From positions 1 to 23,586 of the IMG/VR virus record IMGVR_UViG_3300020177_001040: 23,586 nt of DNA; one strand, given 5' to 3'. This document shows, one piece after another, positions 12,963 through 19,565 of this stretch; within the stretch, counting starts at the first letter, position 1, and every line of letters starts with the position of its first letter. This stretch comes from a virus. The notes beneath the pieces are model-generated. The model searched no databases, had not been told where the DNA came from, and worked only from the letters and a program-made list of their open reading frames with translations. Made by a program: the position numbers and the translations under genes.

Positions 12963-13732
12963 CCAGTCCTCGTAGGTCCAAATTTTACTTGTTGGTTGGG
13001 ATTAACCTTTACTGCTTGTATTATACTACTTTGATTGGTGTTTGTCAACCAGGGCAACAGATACTTTCCCCAGGCTATTTGGGCATCTCTTCCATAATGT
13101 AAACCATTGTTGACTGTTTTAAAGCCGTGTTCCTTACACCAGTTAAAATAAGTGCCTGCGTCTTCATAGGGATTTATATAACAGTTTTGCCAATCAAACT
13201 TTTCTGCATCAGACATATTAAAGTGATTGTAACTATTAAAAAACAAATGTGAGATATTTTTACTTTGTAAATCTAAATGGAATTCATAGATTTTATTGTG
13301 CCAGTACCTTTGTTTTTTAGCCAACTCTTGTTGGGTTTGCTCTGTTACCCATTGTTTATATTTGTCTACAAGTTCTGCTGGAACACTATCAGTACCGCTT
13401 GCTGTAACCTGATAGTATAAATCTTCGTGTAGCCATTCTTCTCTTTCCCATGTACTCCAGCCAATAATTATGGTGGTATGAGAACTATATTTTTCTTCTA
13501 AGAATGTAGTTGTAGTTCTTAGTATTCTCTGGTTACTACCTGCACTTTCTGCATCTAAGAAGTAACCAGCATTTAAACTCTGGCTGAGAAAATATCCAAA
13601 GGTATAGGGTATAGCTTCAGGGTGTGGTGTGCGACCTAGATGAATGTATCTTCTGTCGTCCATGGCAAAGCAGAAATCTTCTACTAGCTCTGCTCCTGCA
13701 CTATGACTATCTCCATTAACATAGACAAGCAT
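12959..13732 (-). CDS. SGNH-like hydrolase, phage type
   Basis: 257 residues, ATG at 13732. The N-terminus 'YVNGDSHSAGAEL' holds Gly7-Asp8-Ser9-His10 (block I), with Ser9 the likely nucleophile. 'SAGSNQRI' at 64-71 fits block II (Gly/Asn oxyanion residues). Near the C-terminus 'HYGRDAQIAWG' supplies a candidate catalytic His. Similar proteins of unknown function occur in marine phages. A role in esterase or deacetylase chemistry on a glycan is possible. The 3' end carries the promoter for the exonuclease gene, which may explain its loose, polar C-terminal 20 residues. Confidence 0.6.
   Translation of the reverse strand: MLVYVNGDSHSAGAELVEDFCFAMDDRRYIHLGRTPHPEAIPYTFGYFLSQSLNAGYFLDAESAGSNQRILRTTTTFLEEKYSSHTTIIIGWSTWEREEWLHEDLYYQVTASGTDSVPAELVDKYKQWVTEQTQQELAKKQRYWHNKIYEFHLDLQSKNISHLFFNSYNHFNMSDAEKFDWQNCYINPYEDAGTYFNWCKEHGFKTVNNGLHYGRDAQIAWGKYLLPWLTNTNQSSIIQAVKVNPNQQVKFGPTRTG
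13020..13048 (-). promoter_or_regulatory. Consensus-perfect sigma70 promoter inside a coding region
   Basis: Minus strand: TTGACA (13048-13043), 17-nt spacer, TATAAT (13025-13020), with GG before the -35. All 12 hexamer positions match consensus at ideal spacing. It lies within the last 30 codons of the SGNH-like gene and 57 nt before the exonuclease ATG at 12962. Confidence 0.8.
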
Positions 13733-13789
13733 TATAATTTACTTCTTTTATAGCAGGGCATTATGTATTAAAAATGTGATAAGAGAATT

Positions 13790-13820
13790 AAAAACCCAGC
13801 TACCATTTAAATAGTGGTTT
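13790..13820 (-). terminator. Possible weak terminator after the 14214-13846 gene
   Basis: Minus strand: AAACC (13820-13816) can pair with GGTTT, which runs into TTTTT (13794-13790); a 3-bp CTA/TAG helix lies inside. A separate small hairpin, AGCAG-GAA-CTGCT on the plus strand, is at 13829-13841. The stems are short and interrupted, so this is tentative. The 113-nt gap 13733-13845 holds nothing else clear; a TATAAA box near 13758 lacks a good -35. Confidence 0.3.
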
Positions 13821-13845
13821 GCATATTCAGCAGGAACTGCTCGTA

Positions 13846-14214
13846 TCATTTATACTCTACTCTGCCATCACCTAAGTCGTTACGAGTTACCATAGCTTCA
13901 TCTTTTTCATAGCTTTCCATAACCACGTGCCTGCAGACATCCTGAAACCAGCGATCTACCATATCGTTTTCATTTTCGTCACGGTAACCTTTTTTCCAAA
14001 GCAATTTAATAAAAGGTTGGTTCCAGTCTAATTCAAAAGCACCATTGCCAGGATTTTCCTGATCAACTTCTACACTAAGGACACTAACCCAGGGCTCACC
14101 CTTTTCTGTAGCAATTTCCTTTTCTGATTTTTTAGGTGCGCGTGGCTTAGGTTCCTCAACACGTTTGGCTTTACCCAAACCCATAGCACTTTTTGCGTCG
14201 TCTAGTATTCCCAT
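13846..14214 (-). CDS. Conserved T4-like-phage hypothetical protein
   Basis: 122 residues from ATG at 14214, supported by GGAGG 9 nt upstream; the frame is open to 14313 but only inside the phosphatase gene. The first 50 residues are basic and Pro/Lys-rich; then 'EIATEKGEPWVSVLSVEVD', a Gly-Asn-Gly turn, 'FELDWN', and a helical part with 'ENDMVDRWFQDVCRHV'. The pattern 'KE.AT..GEP.V.V..VE.D..NP..G.FELDWN..F...L...GY' is one I associate with marine T4-like phages. Function is unknown. It overlaps the phosphatase gene by 13 nt. Confidence 0.75.
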   Translation of the reverse strand: MGILDDAKSAMGLGKAKRVEEPKPRAPKKSEKEIATEKGEPWVSVLSVEVDQENPGNGAFELDWNQPFIKLLWKKGYRDENENDMVDRWFQDVCRHVVMESYEKDEAMVTRNDLGDGRVEYK

Positions 14215-14759
14215 TCTATGAAACCTCCAGTCTCTATTTCCCAATCTACAACAGATTCCGGTGTATTTTTTCCAAAAATCACACTTGCTGCTCTTATAGT
14301 ATTTCCGTGACAAACAAAAATAATCGGAAGATTACTTTGTTCTATATTGTCCAAATAATTTGCTACTCTACTAGCAGTATCTTTCAAACTCTCACCGTTA
14401 GGGGGAGCAATGTCCCAGCCTCGGCGTATAGATAAAAATCTTTCATCTCCTACACTTAAACGGTTTTCATCCTTGTTTTTACCGCTCCAATCACCATAGT
14501 CACGTTCACGCAATCTACTATCTATTTCTGTCTCAACAAACCATGGCGAGCTTTGTAAAATTATACTAGCTGTCTGTACTGCTCTACGAAGATCGCTAGT
14601 ATGTATACTAGCGATCATTGTGTATCTTTGAGCTAAAATTCTAGCTGTTTCAAATGCCTGTTCTACCCCAAGTTGGGTAAGATCAGGATCGTGCCAACCC
14701 GTTGCTAAATTTTTAGCATTATATTCGCTTTGTCCGTGTCTTACCCAAACTGTTCTCAT
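14202..14759 (-). CDS. Histidine phosphatase, short dPGM-like
   Basis: 185 residues. The RHG signature is 'WVRHGQSEYN' with His8 the phosphate acceptor; 'TGWHDPDLTQLG' follows as in 2,3-bisphosphoglycerate-dependent phosphoglycerate mutase. Further dPGM-like blocks are 'SDLRRAVQTA', 'RLRERDYGDWSGKNK' and 'PPNGESLKDTASRV', ending in a second catalytic His in 'FVCHGNTIRA'. It is 45-65 residues shorter than typical GpmA (about 230-250), with a shortened helical insert, so phosphatase activity on a small phosphorylated metabolite is at least as likely as mutase activity. It follows QueE after 33 nt with no strong ribosome site. Confidence 0.8.
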   Translation of the reverse strand: MRTVWVRHGQSEYNAKNLATGWHDPDLTQLGVEQAFETARILAQRYTMIASIHTSDLRRAVQTASIILQSSPWFVETEIDSRLRERDYGDWSGKNKDENRLSVGDERFLSIRRGWDIAPPNGESLKDTASRVANYLDNIEQSNLPIIFVCHGNTIRAASVIFGKNTPESVVDWEIETGGFIEWEY

Positions 14760-14792
14760 ATTGCACCAGCTTTACGTAACTTATTTTCTAAG

Positions 14793-15656
14793 TTAGGTTC
14801 CCCAGGCGTTACCGAAGACGTCGACGTGGAGGCGTGGGCTATATCTGTAGCCTTTTTCGAGGGCGAGCTCTGCGACTTGACGACCGTTTTTGAAGTAACT
14901 GTCTGTCGTACCGCCAACAGGCATGAGGTAAACCGGCGCTTCAAGTCCCGCAGATCTATATTCTGCAACAGCTCTATCAACTTCTGCCACGTCAACATCA
15001 TCAGAAACAACGAACTTAAGATACAAGTGGCTGTTAGGAACACTAGCGTACTTAACAGCAACATCAGGCTTGATAGCATCAACCCAAGTATGTCCACTAA
15101 CCGATAGTTTAGGGGAGCAAGAGAATGTAATGTGTACCTGTTGATTATCTGTGAGGTACGTTTTGAAATCCTCTGACAGAGATTGTGTAGTATTAGTTTC
15201 GAACGTGACATTCTTCAAGTCCTTCATGCGTGGATGTTCTAGCAACTGTATATATGCTCGTTGCCAACCTAATAGAGGCTCACCGCCTGTGATTACCAAA
15301 TGGATATCCTGACCATTATCCAATGACCATGCACCTGTTGGTGTAAGTGCAAGTAGATCATCAACCAGCTGATCAATGTCTACATCATGTTGAAAACGTT
15401 TGAATGCAGGGTGCCAAGCAGCATAGCTATCGCACCCTACAGTCACAAGTGGGAGATCCTCAAGTGTATCATAGTTATCAATCTCATCTACAATCTTTTG
15501 GATCTGAGGCTCTGCTGTTTCGTTACTGTTCCTAGCAATACCAAACTTAGGACAAGTAAAGTTACAACCATACATACGAAGGAATACACTGGGCACACCT
15601 GTCCAGCGACCTTCTCCTTGAACTGAATAAAACGCTTCAGTATATCTTACTTTCAT
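14793..15656 (-). CDS. queE: QueE-type 7-carboxy-7-deazaguanine synthase, variant radical SAM
   Basis: 287 residues, ATG at 15656 with GAGG 5 nt upstream. QueE is a radical-SAM enzyme converting 6-carboxy-tetrahydropterin to 7-carboxy-7-deazaguanine. The N-terminus fits QueE: 'YSVQGEGRWTGVPSVFLRMYGCN'-like start (10-32 region). The usual C-x3-C-x2-C cluster motif is altered: Cys31 and Cys35 are present, but the third ligand is probably Cys75 in 'GCDSYAAW', which matches the canonical 'WCDT.Y.W' and is displaced by about 39 residues. The SAM-binding Gly-Gly-Glu is at about 124-126, and 'CSPKLSVSG' resembles the later QueE region. It works downstream of QueD (16320) in 7-deazaguanine synthesis. 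The inserted residues contain no other Cys. Confidence 0.85.
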   Translation of the reverse strand: MKVRYTEAFYSVQGEGRWTGVPSVFLRMYGCNFTCPKFGIARNSNETAEPQIQKIVDEIDNYDTLEDLPLVTVGCDSYAAWHPAFKRFQHDVDIDQLVDDLLALTPTGAWSLDNGQDIHLVITGGEPLLGWQRAYIQLLEHPRMKDLKNVTFETNTTQSLSEDFKTYLTDNQQVHITFSCSPKLSVSGHTWVDAIKPDVAVKYASVPNSHLYLKFVVSDDVDVAEVDRAVAEYRSAGLEAPVYLMPVGGTTDSYFKNGRQVAELALEKGYRYSPRLHVDVFGNAWGT

Positions 15657-15665
15657 TGACGCCTC

Positions 15666-15854
15666 TTAGTCTACAGTTACGTGTTTTTTTAGTTCATCAA
15701 TCATCTTAGCCTTTGTAAGACGACGATCGAGGTTGATACCATGATCTGCTGCCCAGTCATCAACTTGCTTCTTTGTCATCTTGTTAAGCTCAGCTTCTGT
15801 AATAACAGCAGGTGTGTCTCCAACTCCTAGCCATTTCATAATGCATTTAAACAT
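15666..15854 (-). CDS. Small HeH/SAP-like helical protein
   Basis: 62 residues from ATG at 15854, chosen because GGAG lies 6 nt upstream; it overlaps the queD stop by 8 nt (ATGTTTAA). Alternative starts at 15866 and 15881 lack a good site. The C-terminal 40 residues, 'ITEAELNKMTKKQVDDWAADHGINLD' split by a turn and followed by 'LTKAKMIDELKKHV', fit the helix-extended loop-helix of HeH/LEM or SAP-like domains, often found in phage proteins and able to bind DNA. The first 20 residues include two Cys and a Trp. It sits between queD and queE. Confidence 0.65.
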   Translation of the reverse strand: MFKCIMKWLGVGDTPAVITEAELNKMTKKQVDDWAADHGINLDRRLTKAKMIDELKKHVTVD

Positions 15855-16320
15855 CGAATTCTCCATCTTCTCTGTGACCAACTCGCATAGCCATATTTGA
15901 GTCAGTTTCTCTTACCTCAACCTTACAGCACCATACCCTAGTGCCAGGTTCCCAACTAGGTAAAAATATTGTGTTTACGTATTCATACAAAAAGTCTGAC
16001 AGACCTTCACATCCAGTCTTTTCAACTTCTGTAATCTTTGCTAGGCCTTTCTTGCCTAGTTCTAGTAGCGTGTCGCGGTCTGGATCATCCTGTGCTACTA
16101 GCAGAGTGTGATCAAACCAATCTTCTAAGCTATCCTTTAGTGGACGTAATCCACCAAAGTCTACTACCCAGTTACGAGCATCTAGGTCATCAGTTTCAAA
16201 TTCAAAATGGAAACTTAATGCGTATCCGTGGATAAGATTGCAGTGTGAATCTGCTCTCCACTGTCTGTATGCTACTGGACCTAAATGCCTGTATGTTTTT
16301 GTACTAATATATTTTGCCAT
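15847..16320 (-). CDS. queD: QueD-family 6-carboxytetrahydropterin synthase (variant)
   Basis: 157 residues, ATG at 16320 with AAGGAG 7 nt upstream. The family converts dihydroneopterin triphosphate to 6-carboxy-tetrahydropterin, the substrate of QueE. The active-site block is 'SHCNLIHGYALSFHF': Cys27 and His31 align with E. coli Cys27 and His31, but the third position of the His-Gly-His zinc motif is Tyr33. 'NWVVDFGGL' and 'WFDHTLLV' (catalytic His71) are clear, and 'VEVRETD' (Glu138) matches the substrate-binding Glu. This 'SHC..IHGYALSF' subgroup occurs in alphaproteobacteria, as I recall. It heads a transcription unit with its own promoter and a structured leader. Confidence 0.88.
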   Translation of the reverse strand: MAKYISTKTYRHLGPVAYRQWRADSHCNLIHGYALSFHFEFETDDLDARNWVVDFGGLRPLKDSLEDWFDHTLLVAQDDPDRDTLLELGKKGLAKITEVEKTGCEGLSDFLYEYVNTIFLPSWEPGTRVWCCKVEVRETDSNMAMRVGHREDGEFDV

Positions 16321-16359
16321 GTTTATACTCCTTGGTTATGGAGTGTGCGGAATATTTAA

Positions 16360-16384
16360 AGAGGGTCGAACACCTTAGTCCTCT
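16360..16384 (-). promoter_or_regulatory. Leader hairpin upstream of queD (possible riboswitch or terminator)
   Basis: On the minus strand AGAGG (16384-16380) pairs with CCTCT (16364-16360), with a second small GGT/ACC helix in the loop and then TTTAAATATT. It lies at or just after the predicted start of the queD transcript. Two readings fit: a leader element, for instance a preQ1-type switch (AGAGG...CCTCT followed by an A/U-rich tail recalls preQ1-I), or a weak terminator for the gene upstream. Conserved preQ1-I loop and tail positions were not verified. Confidence 0.35.
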
Positions 16385-16398
16385 AATGTAATTACATT
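16385..16398. repeat. 14-bp perfect palindrome at the queD promoter
   Basis: AATGTAATTACATT is its own reverse complement. It overlaps the last 3 nt of the -10 box and the predicted transcription start of queD, so it is well placed as a dimeric repressor operator. Confidence 0.5.
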
Positions 16399-16424
16399 GT
16401 AAGATATTTATGATTGAGAGTCAA
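16396..16424 (-). promoter_or_regulatory. Sigma70-type promoter of queD operon
   Basis: Minus strand: TTGACT (16424-16419), 17-nt spacer, TACAAT (16401-16396). The -35 starts 2 nt after the stop of the PP-loop gene. It precedes a leader of about 70 nt and the queD ATG at 16320. Confidence 0.7.
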
Positions 16425-16425
16425 T

Positions 16426-17247
16426 TTAATTCTGAAGTAAGTTAATGAGATTAGTTTTTGACCAATCTTGGTTATTGATTTTTCTATTTTTAGTTATATG
16501 TACTAGTTTAAGATGAATAGAATCTGGAAATAATCTATATTCTAGTGTCTTATGTCTGACAGGAAAATTATATAAAGCAGCTCGAGAGTAATCATCCGTC
16601 TTTGTAATATCTAGATTGATTGCCTGTGATAGTAGAATTTCGGGAGTAAAGAAGAAGAATCCACCAATTAGTTGATTGGTCAACTCAAGAGCAAATTCAC
16701 TTATCTCTACAGAATAAATGGGTTCTTTACTAGCTTGCTTTGGGTGATAAGGTGTTAAAGGAAGTGTAGGACCACCGACTATTAAATGACCAGAATGTTT
16801 TTTTGCAATACTACTTAAAAAAAGATCTATGCAATTTCCTATATTAACAAACGGAACTTTTTTTAAAAAGGTCGTATAAATTTTTAAAATATCTTGTGAA
16901 TAAAATTCTAAGTCAAGAATGATAGATTTTATATTCCGCGCATTACACCAATCTATAGCAAATTCATGATCATTATTAGTAGGGTTTATTCCTATTAATG
17001 GTGTAAAGTTAATATTATTTTTATACAAAGTTTCAGCAACAAATTGACTATCCATGCCTCCACTAAGTCCTAGGAAGATATCTTTGTATTTTTCAGCTAT
17101 TGTTCTTGCAGTGTAATCAGCAGCTTCAAAAAAATTCAGTTGTCGAGCCGGAGACTTGTGATTAAAATTAACCTCAAATGTGTTCAATGACGTATTTACA
17201 GTGACATTATACCAGTTATCTAATCCACCATCGCCAGTTATGATCAT
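16426..17247 (-). CDS. PP-loop ATPase, asparagine-synthase-like
   Basis: 273 residues, AT-rich, ATG sharing one base with the preceding stop (TAATG). The ATP-binding PP-loop is Ser62-Gly-Gly-Met-Asp-Ser67, preceded by 'IFLGL'. 'PTNNDHEFAIDWCNARNI' and 'IILDLEF' follow, as in asparagine-synthase C-terminal and related AMP-forming amidotransferase domains. Such enzymes adenylate a carboxylate and replace it with an amide using ammonia. There is no glutaminase domain (no N-terminal Cys nucleophile). It is not QueC: the C-terminal Cys cluster of QueC is absent. Next to queD/queE it could amidate a deazaguanine or sugar carboxylate, but this is speculation; phages also use such proteins in glycan synthesis. 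Confidence 0.7.
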   Translation of the reverse strand: MIITGDGGLDNWYNVTVNTSLNTFEVNFNHKSPARQLNFFEAADYTARTIAEKYKDIFLGLSGGMDSQFVAETLYKNNINFTPLIGINPTNNDHEFAIDWCNARNIKSIILDLEFYSQDILKIYTTFLKKVPFVNIGNCIDLFLSSIAKKHSGHLIVGGPTLPLTPYHPKQASKEPIYSVEISEFALELTNQLIGGFFFFTPEILLSQAINLDITKTDDYSRAALYNFPVRHKTLEYRLFPDSIHLKLVHITKNRKINNQDWSKTNLINLLQN

Positions 17248-17822
17248 TAATTCTTTCTCATTTTAGCATTTAGAGCATCTTCGCTAACTGCTTGAAACGC
17301 TATAATTGTTCTCATTTCCTTACAACGTCGCTGCGGCCCTTTGCCTACATGGGCAATACTACTATCAAATGTAATAAGCTTTCTGGGTTCATATTCGCTA
17401 GCTTCTACGACACCATCCTTATAAAAGGCCGTTTCCCCGCCCCAGTTCTGTTCCCATACCTTGTCTGTATAAAGTACACCTGTAATACTTACATCAGGAT
17501 GTGGCCAGTCTGTATGGATATCACCATCAATGCCAAACGTATTACTACTGGCCATAAACCTAACAAGTTTATAATTGCCCGGGCATAACTCTAAAAATCT
17601 ATCTTTTAGTGAACGTAACAGATTGGTCACTATCTCTTGATCTGGTTTGAACTCAAATGTTCTAATATCCCAAAAGTTTTGGAACCACATGGGATAGTTT
17701 GGTTGGATTGTATTGTCGCTTACCTGACCAAAACGCCAGCGTGGAGCATACAACACCAATGCTTGTAACATGCCATGTTCATCCTCTGAGATCCAGTCTT
17801 TGTGTGTTTCAAATAATGCCAC
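17247..17822 (-). CDS. 2-oxoglutarate/Fe(II)-dependent oxygenase
   Basis: 191 residues from GTG at 17822 (GGAG 8 nt upstream); ATG at 17828 is only 2 nt from that site and is less likely. The double-stranded beta-helix core has the iron facial triad His103-x-Asp105 ('HTDWPHPD') and His158 in 'FDSSIAHVG', with Arg171 as the 2-oxoglutarate ligand. 'GVLYTD' and 'GGETAFY' are typical of the prolyl-4-hydroxylase-like branch common in marine phages. The substrate is unknown: protein, nucleic acid or small molecule. It overlaps the DUF3307 gene by 14 nt and is coupled to the PP-loop gene. Confidence 0.85.
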   Translation of the reverse strand: MALFETHKDWISEDEHGMLQALVLYAPRWRFGQVSDNTIQPNYPMWFQNFWDIRTFEFKPDQEIVTNLLRSLKDRFLELCPGNYKLVRFMASSNTFGIDGDIHTDWPHPDVSITGVLYTDKVWEQNWGGETAFYKDGVVEASEYEPRKLITFDSSIAHVGKGPQRRCKEMRTIIAFQAVSEDALNAKMRKN

Positions 17823-18171
17823 GTGCATAACTCCAAATAGCAACATATGTTAACATATGTAATAGTTGATCAAAACCAAACAATATCCAATACTGCTGAT
17901 GTGCTGGTGTCAGTTTCATAACACGCGATACTAGTTCTTTACAATAATCAATAGTGTAGTGTACGGCGAAATCAGCTAATCCAACAAATAGAGCAAAAGG
18001 CCAACCAATAAAATAATAACAAATAACAAATGTAAAGACACCGTGTATAGCTGCATGGATCAGTCCACCTAGACCAAATGGTTTACTTTTTGCCTGGATC
18101 ATCCACGGAGTTTGTAAACAGAAGTCGCTGAGCCAGTGCTTAACTAGCAGTGCTATTAAGAGTTCAATCAT
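17809..18171 (-). CDS. DUF3307-type membrane protein
   Basis: 120 residues from ATG at 18171 (GGAG 8 nt upstream; its A is shared with the preceding TGA). Three or more hydrophobic segments are visible (about 1-15, 40-65 and 95-115). 'KHWLSDFCLQTPWM' then 'K..G...HAAIHG' match the His/Asp pattern of the DUF3307 family of small inner-membrane proteins, with 'HYTIDYCKE' further on. Function is unknown in that family; the conserved His and Asp residues might bind a metal. A phage-encoded inner-membrane protein may affect the host envelope. Confidence 0.75.
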   Translation of the reverse strand: MIELLIALLVKHWLSDFCLQTPWMIQAKSKPFGLGGLIHAAIHGVFTFVICYYFIGWPFALFVGLADFAVHYTIDYCKELVSRVMKLTPAHQQYWILFGFDQLLHMLTYVAIWSYARGII

Positions 18172-18683
18172 CACCACCACTCCTCATAGGGGAATACGAC
18201 CCATGTATCTTCTTCAGCTTTGTTAATTTCAATGCTTGTATAATCGATGTTAAATGGACTTGCAAGATTGTTTACAATAGTTGCAAAGCGAACATTCTGA
18301 TTCCAAACTTTATCCCATCGGTGTTCATTTGGATGACAGCCTGCCGGCCAATCTTCTTTAATCCATTGGAATGTAGCACCACTATCGTTAATATCGTCTA
18401 GGATAAGAATTTTCTTATCTTCATATATGCCACCCATTTGGAAAATACCAAATGCATCTTCTGCCATCCAACAGTTGGATTCTTGTTCATCGCCATCACG
18501 CAAACGAACATCCAGTGTGTGCATTTTAATACCTGTAAGATGACTCATTAGAACAGCAGGAATTAATCCACCTCTGGTAATACCTACAATATAATCGGGC
18601 CGCCAGTTGTCAGCATACATTTGCTTTATAACGTTATGTACACCCTTTTCAATATCTCGATTAGACAGATATAATTTTTTCAT
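18171..18683 (-). CDS. Purine-type phosphoribosyltransferase
   Basis: 170 residues. The PRPP-binding loop is 'ILILDDINDSGATF' (Asp-Asp-x3-Ser-Gly-x-Thr), and 'IVGITRGGLIPAVLMSH' supplies the pyrophosphate loop. The length and order resemble xanthine/guanine or hypoxanthine phosphoribosyltransferases, which make a nucleotide from a free base and PRPP. Residues 115-130 are an insert rich in His, Trp and Arg. A role in nucleotide salvage or in attaching ribose-5-phosphate to a modified base are both possible. It overlaps the cupin gene by 23 nt, with AAGGTGAGAG before the ATG. Confidence 0.85.
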   Translation of the reverse strand: MKKLYLSNRDIEKGVHNVIKQMYADNWRPDYIVGITRGGLIPAVLMSHLTGIKMHTLDVRLRDGDEQESNCWMAEDAFGIFQMGGIYEDKKILILDDINDSGATFQWIKEDWPAGCHPNEHRWDKVWNQNVRFATIVNNLASPFNIDYTSIEINKAEEDTWVVFPYEEWW

Positions 18684-19098
18684 CTCTCACCTTTTGCTTA
18701 CGCCATTCAAAATACTTTTCATTGTGCATCCATTTGCCGTTGACAATGAAACCCCACTCACGTAGTTTAGGACCAGGAATGAATAGTGACCAAGCACATA
18801 CTCCTGGTTCTAGTTCTACACGATGTAGACTCTTAGGACCGCTAAAACGCATGTGTCCTGGACCACGCCAGAAGCGTCCTTTAGGAGTAGTCTCCCAATA
18901 ACCCCCACGTAAGATTAGCGTGAAGTAGGGCCAGGGATGATCGTGTAGTTCATCCGGATCGCTTTGTAAAAACTTATGTAAAAATACATTAAATGGAAAC
19001 CATTTACGATCTTTTAGAAACAAGTAATACCTAACCAAGTAGGGCTTCTGCCCAATGCGATCTAGGATTACACGTTTCCTATCTTTGAACATATTCAT
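18661..19098 (-). CDS. Cupin-like phage protein
   Basis: 145 residues. The centre has His52-x-His54-Pro-Trp after Asp-Glu-Leu, 'LILRGGYWE' with Glu69, and His92 in 'SLHRVEL', which together fit the metal-binding motifs of a cupin barrel. The C-terminal 'WSLFIPGPKLREWGFIVNGKW' is a pattern repeated in tailed-phage proteins of this type. The activity is unknown. The ATG overlaps the upstream TGA (ATGA) with no clear ribosome site; a second in-frame ATG is two codons on. Confidence 0.75.
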   Translation of the reverse strand: MNMFKDRKRVILDRIGQKPYLVRYYLFLKDRKWFPFNVFLHKFLQSDPDELHDHPWPYFTLILRGGYWETTPKGRFWRGPGHMRFSGPKSLHRVELEPGVCAWSLFIPGPKLREWGFIVNGKWMHNEKYFEWRKQKVRDEKIISV

Positions 19099-19553
19099 AA
19101 ACTGTATTCGTAGTTATCAGTTGCAGTATTGTTCTGCAAAGTAACTGCTCCATTGTTTAAGTGAAACCTCCGTGCCATATCCGTTTTTGGACTTAGTGTA
19201 ATAAGACGTTTGACTTTATCATTTGCACGACATTCATCTAGCAAACGAAAAACAACGTCTCTGCCAGCACGTGGCGCACGACTCCAAACTGTATATGCTA
19301 CGCAAATAGAACCGTGTTGATCTTCCTGACAAGCAGCCTGACTCATAAGGTCAAGTTCCTTTACAGTAGTTGGTACTTCATTAGTATAGGCAACGCAAAT
19401 TGCTGCCTGATACTTACCGTCCGTTTCCAACACATAAACCCGACGACCCGGGCCCAACCTAAAATTAAGGTCAAGCTCGGGTCTCACGGGGTCGTGGTTG
19501 GTATCAAACTGTAGTGCTTCTACATTTTCATATGTCAGCGTAGTTAGGTTCAA
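19095..19553 (-). CDS. GNAT-like acetyltransferase
   Basis: 152 residues from a TTG start with AAGGAG about 9 nt upstream. The C-terminal two-thirds look like a diverged GNAT fold: 'AAICVAYTNEVP' strands, 'ICVAYTVWS' (the central strand), an Arg-Ala-Gly-Arg loop in the acetyl-CoA pyrophosphate position, a helix 'VVFRLLDEC', and 'RLITLSPKTDMARRFHLNNGA' as the final motif, common in phage GNATs. The acetyl-CoA loop is shorter than the Q/R-x-x-G-x-G/A consensus. The acceptor is unknown; host or phage protein acetylation is possible. Confidence 0.7.
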   Translation of the reverse strand: MNLTTLTYENVEALQFDTNHDPVRPELDLNFRLGPGRRVYVLETDGKYQAAICVAYTNEVPTTVKELDLMSQAACQEDQHGSICVAYTVWSRAPRAGRDVVFRLLDECRANDKVKRLITLSPKTDMARRFHLNNGAVTLQNNTATDNYEYSL

Positions 19554-19565
19554 TACCTTTTCTCC

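Noticed and set aside
14756-15211. Open frame (151 codons, minus) ending just past the queE stop
   Set aside because: It overlaps most of queE in another frame, has no start near its unique end, and its residues look like a shadow (Ser/Thr/Leu-rich, no motif). queE is intact, so no frameshift is needed.
16426-17247. PP-loop gene as QueC
   Set aside because: The SGGxDS loop is present, but the QueC C-terminal zinc cysteines are absent and the downstream pattern is asparagine-synthase-like.
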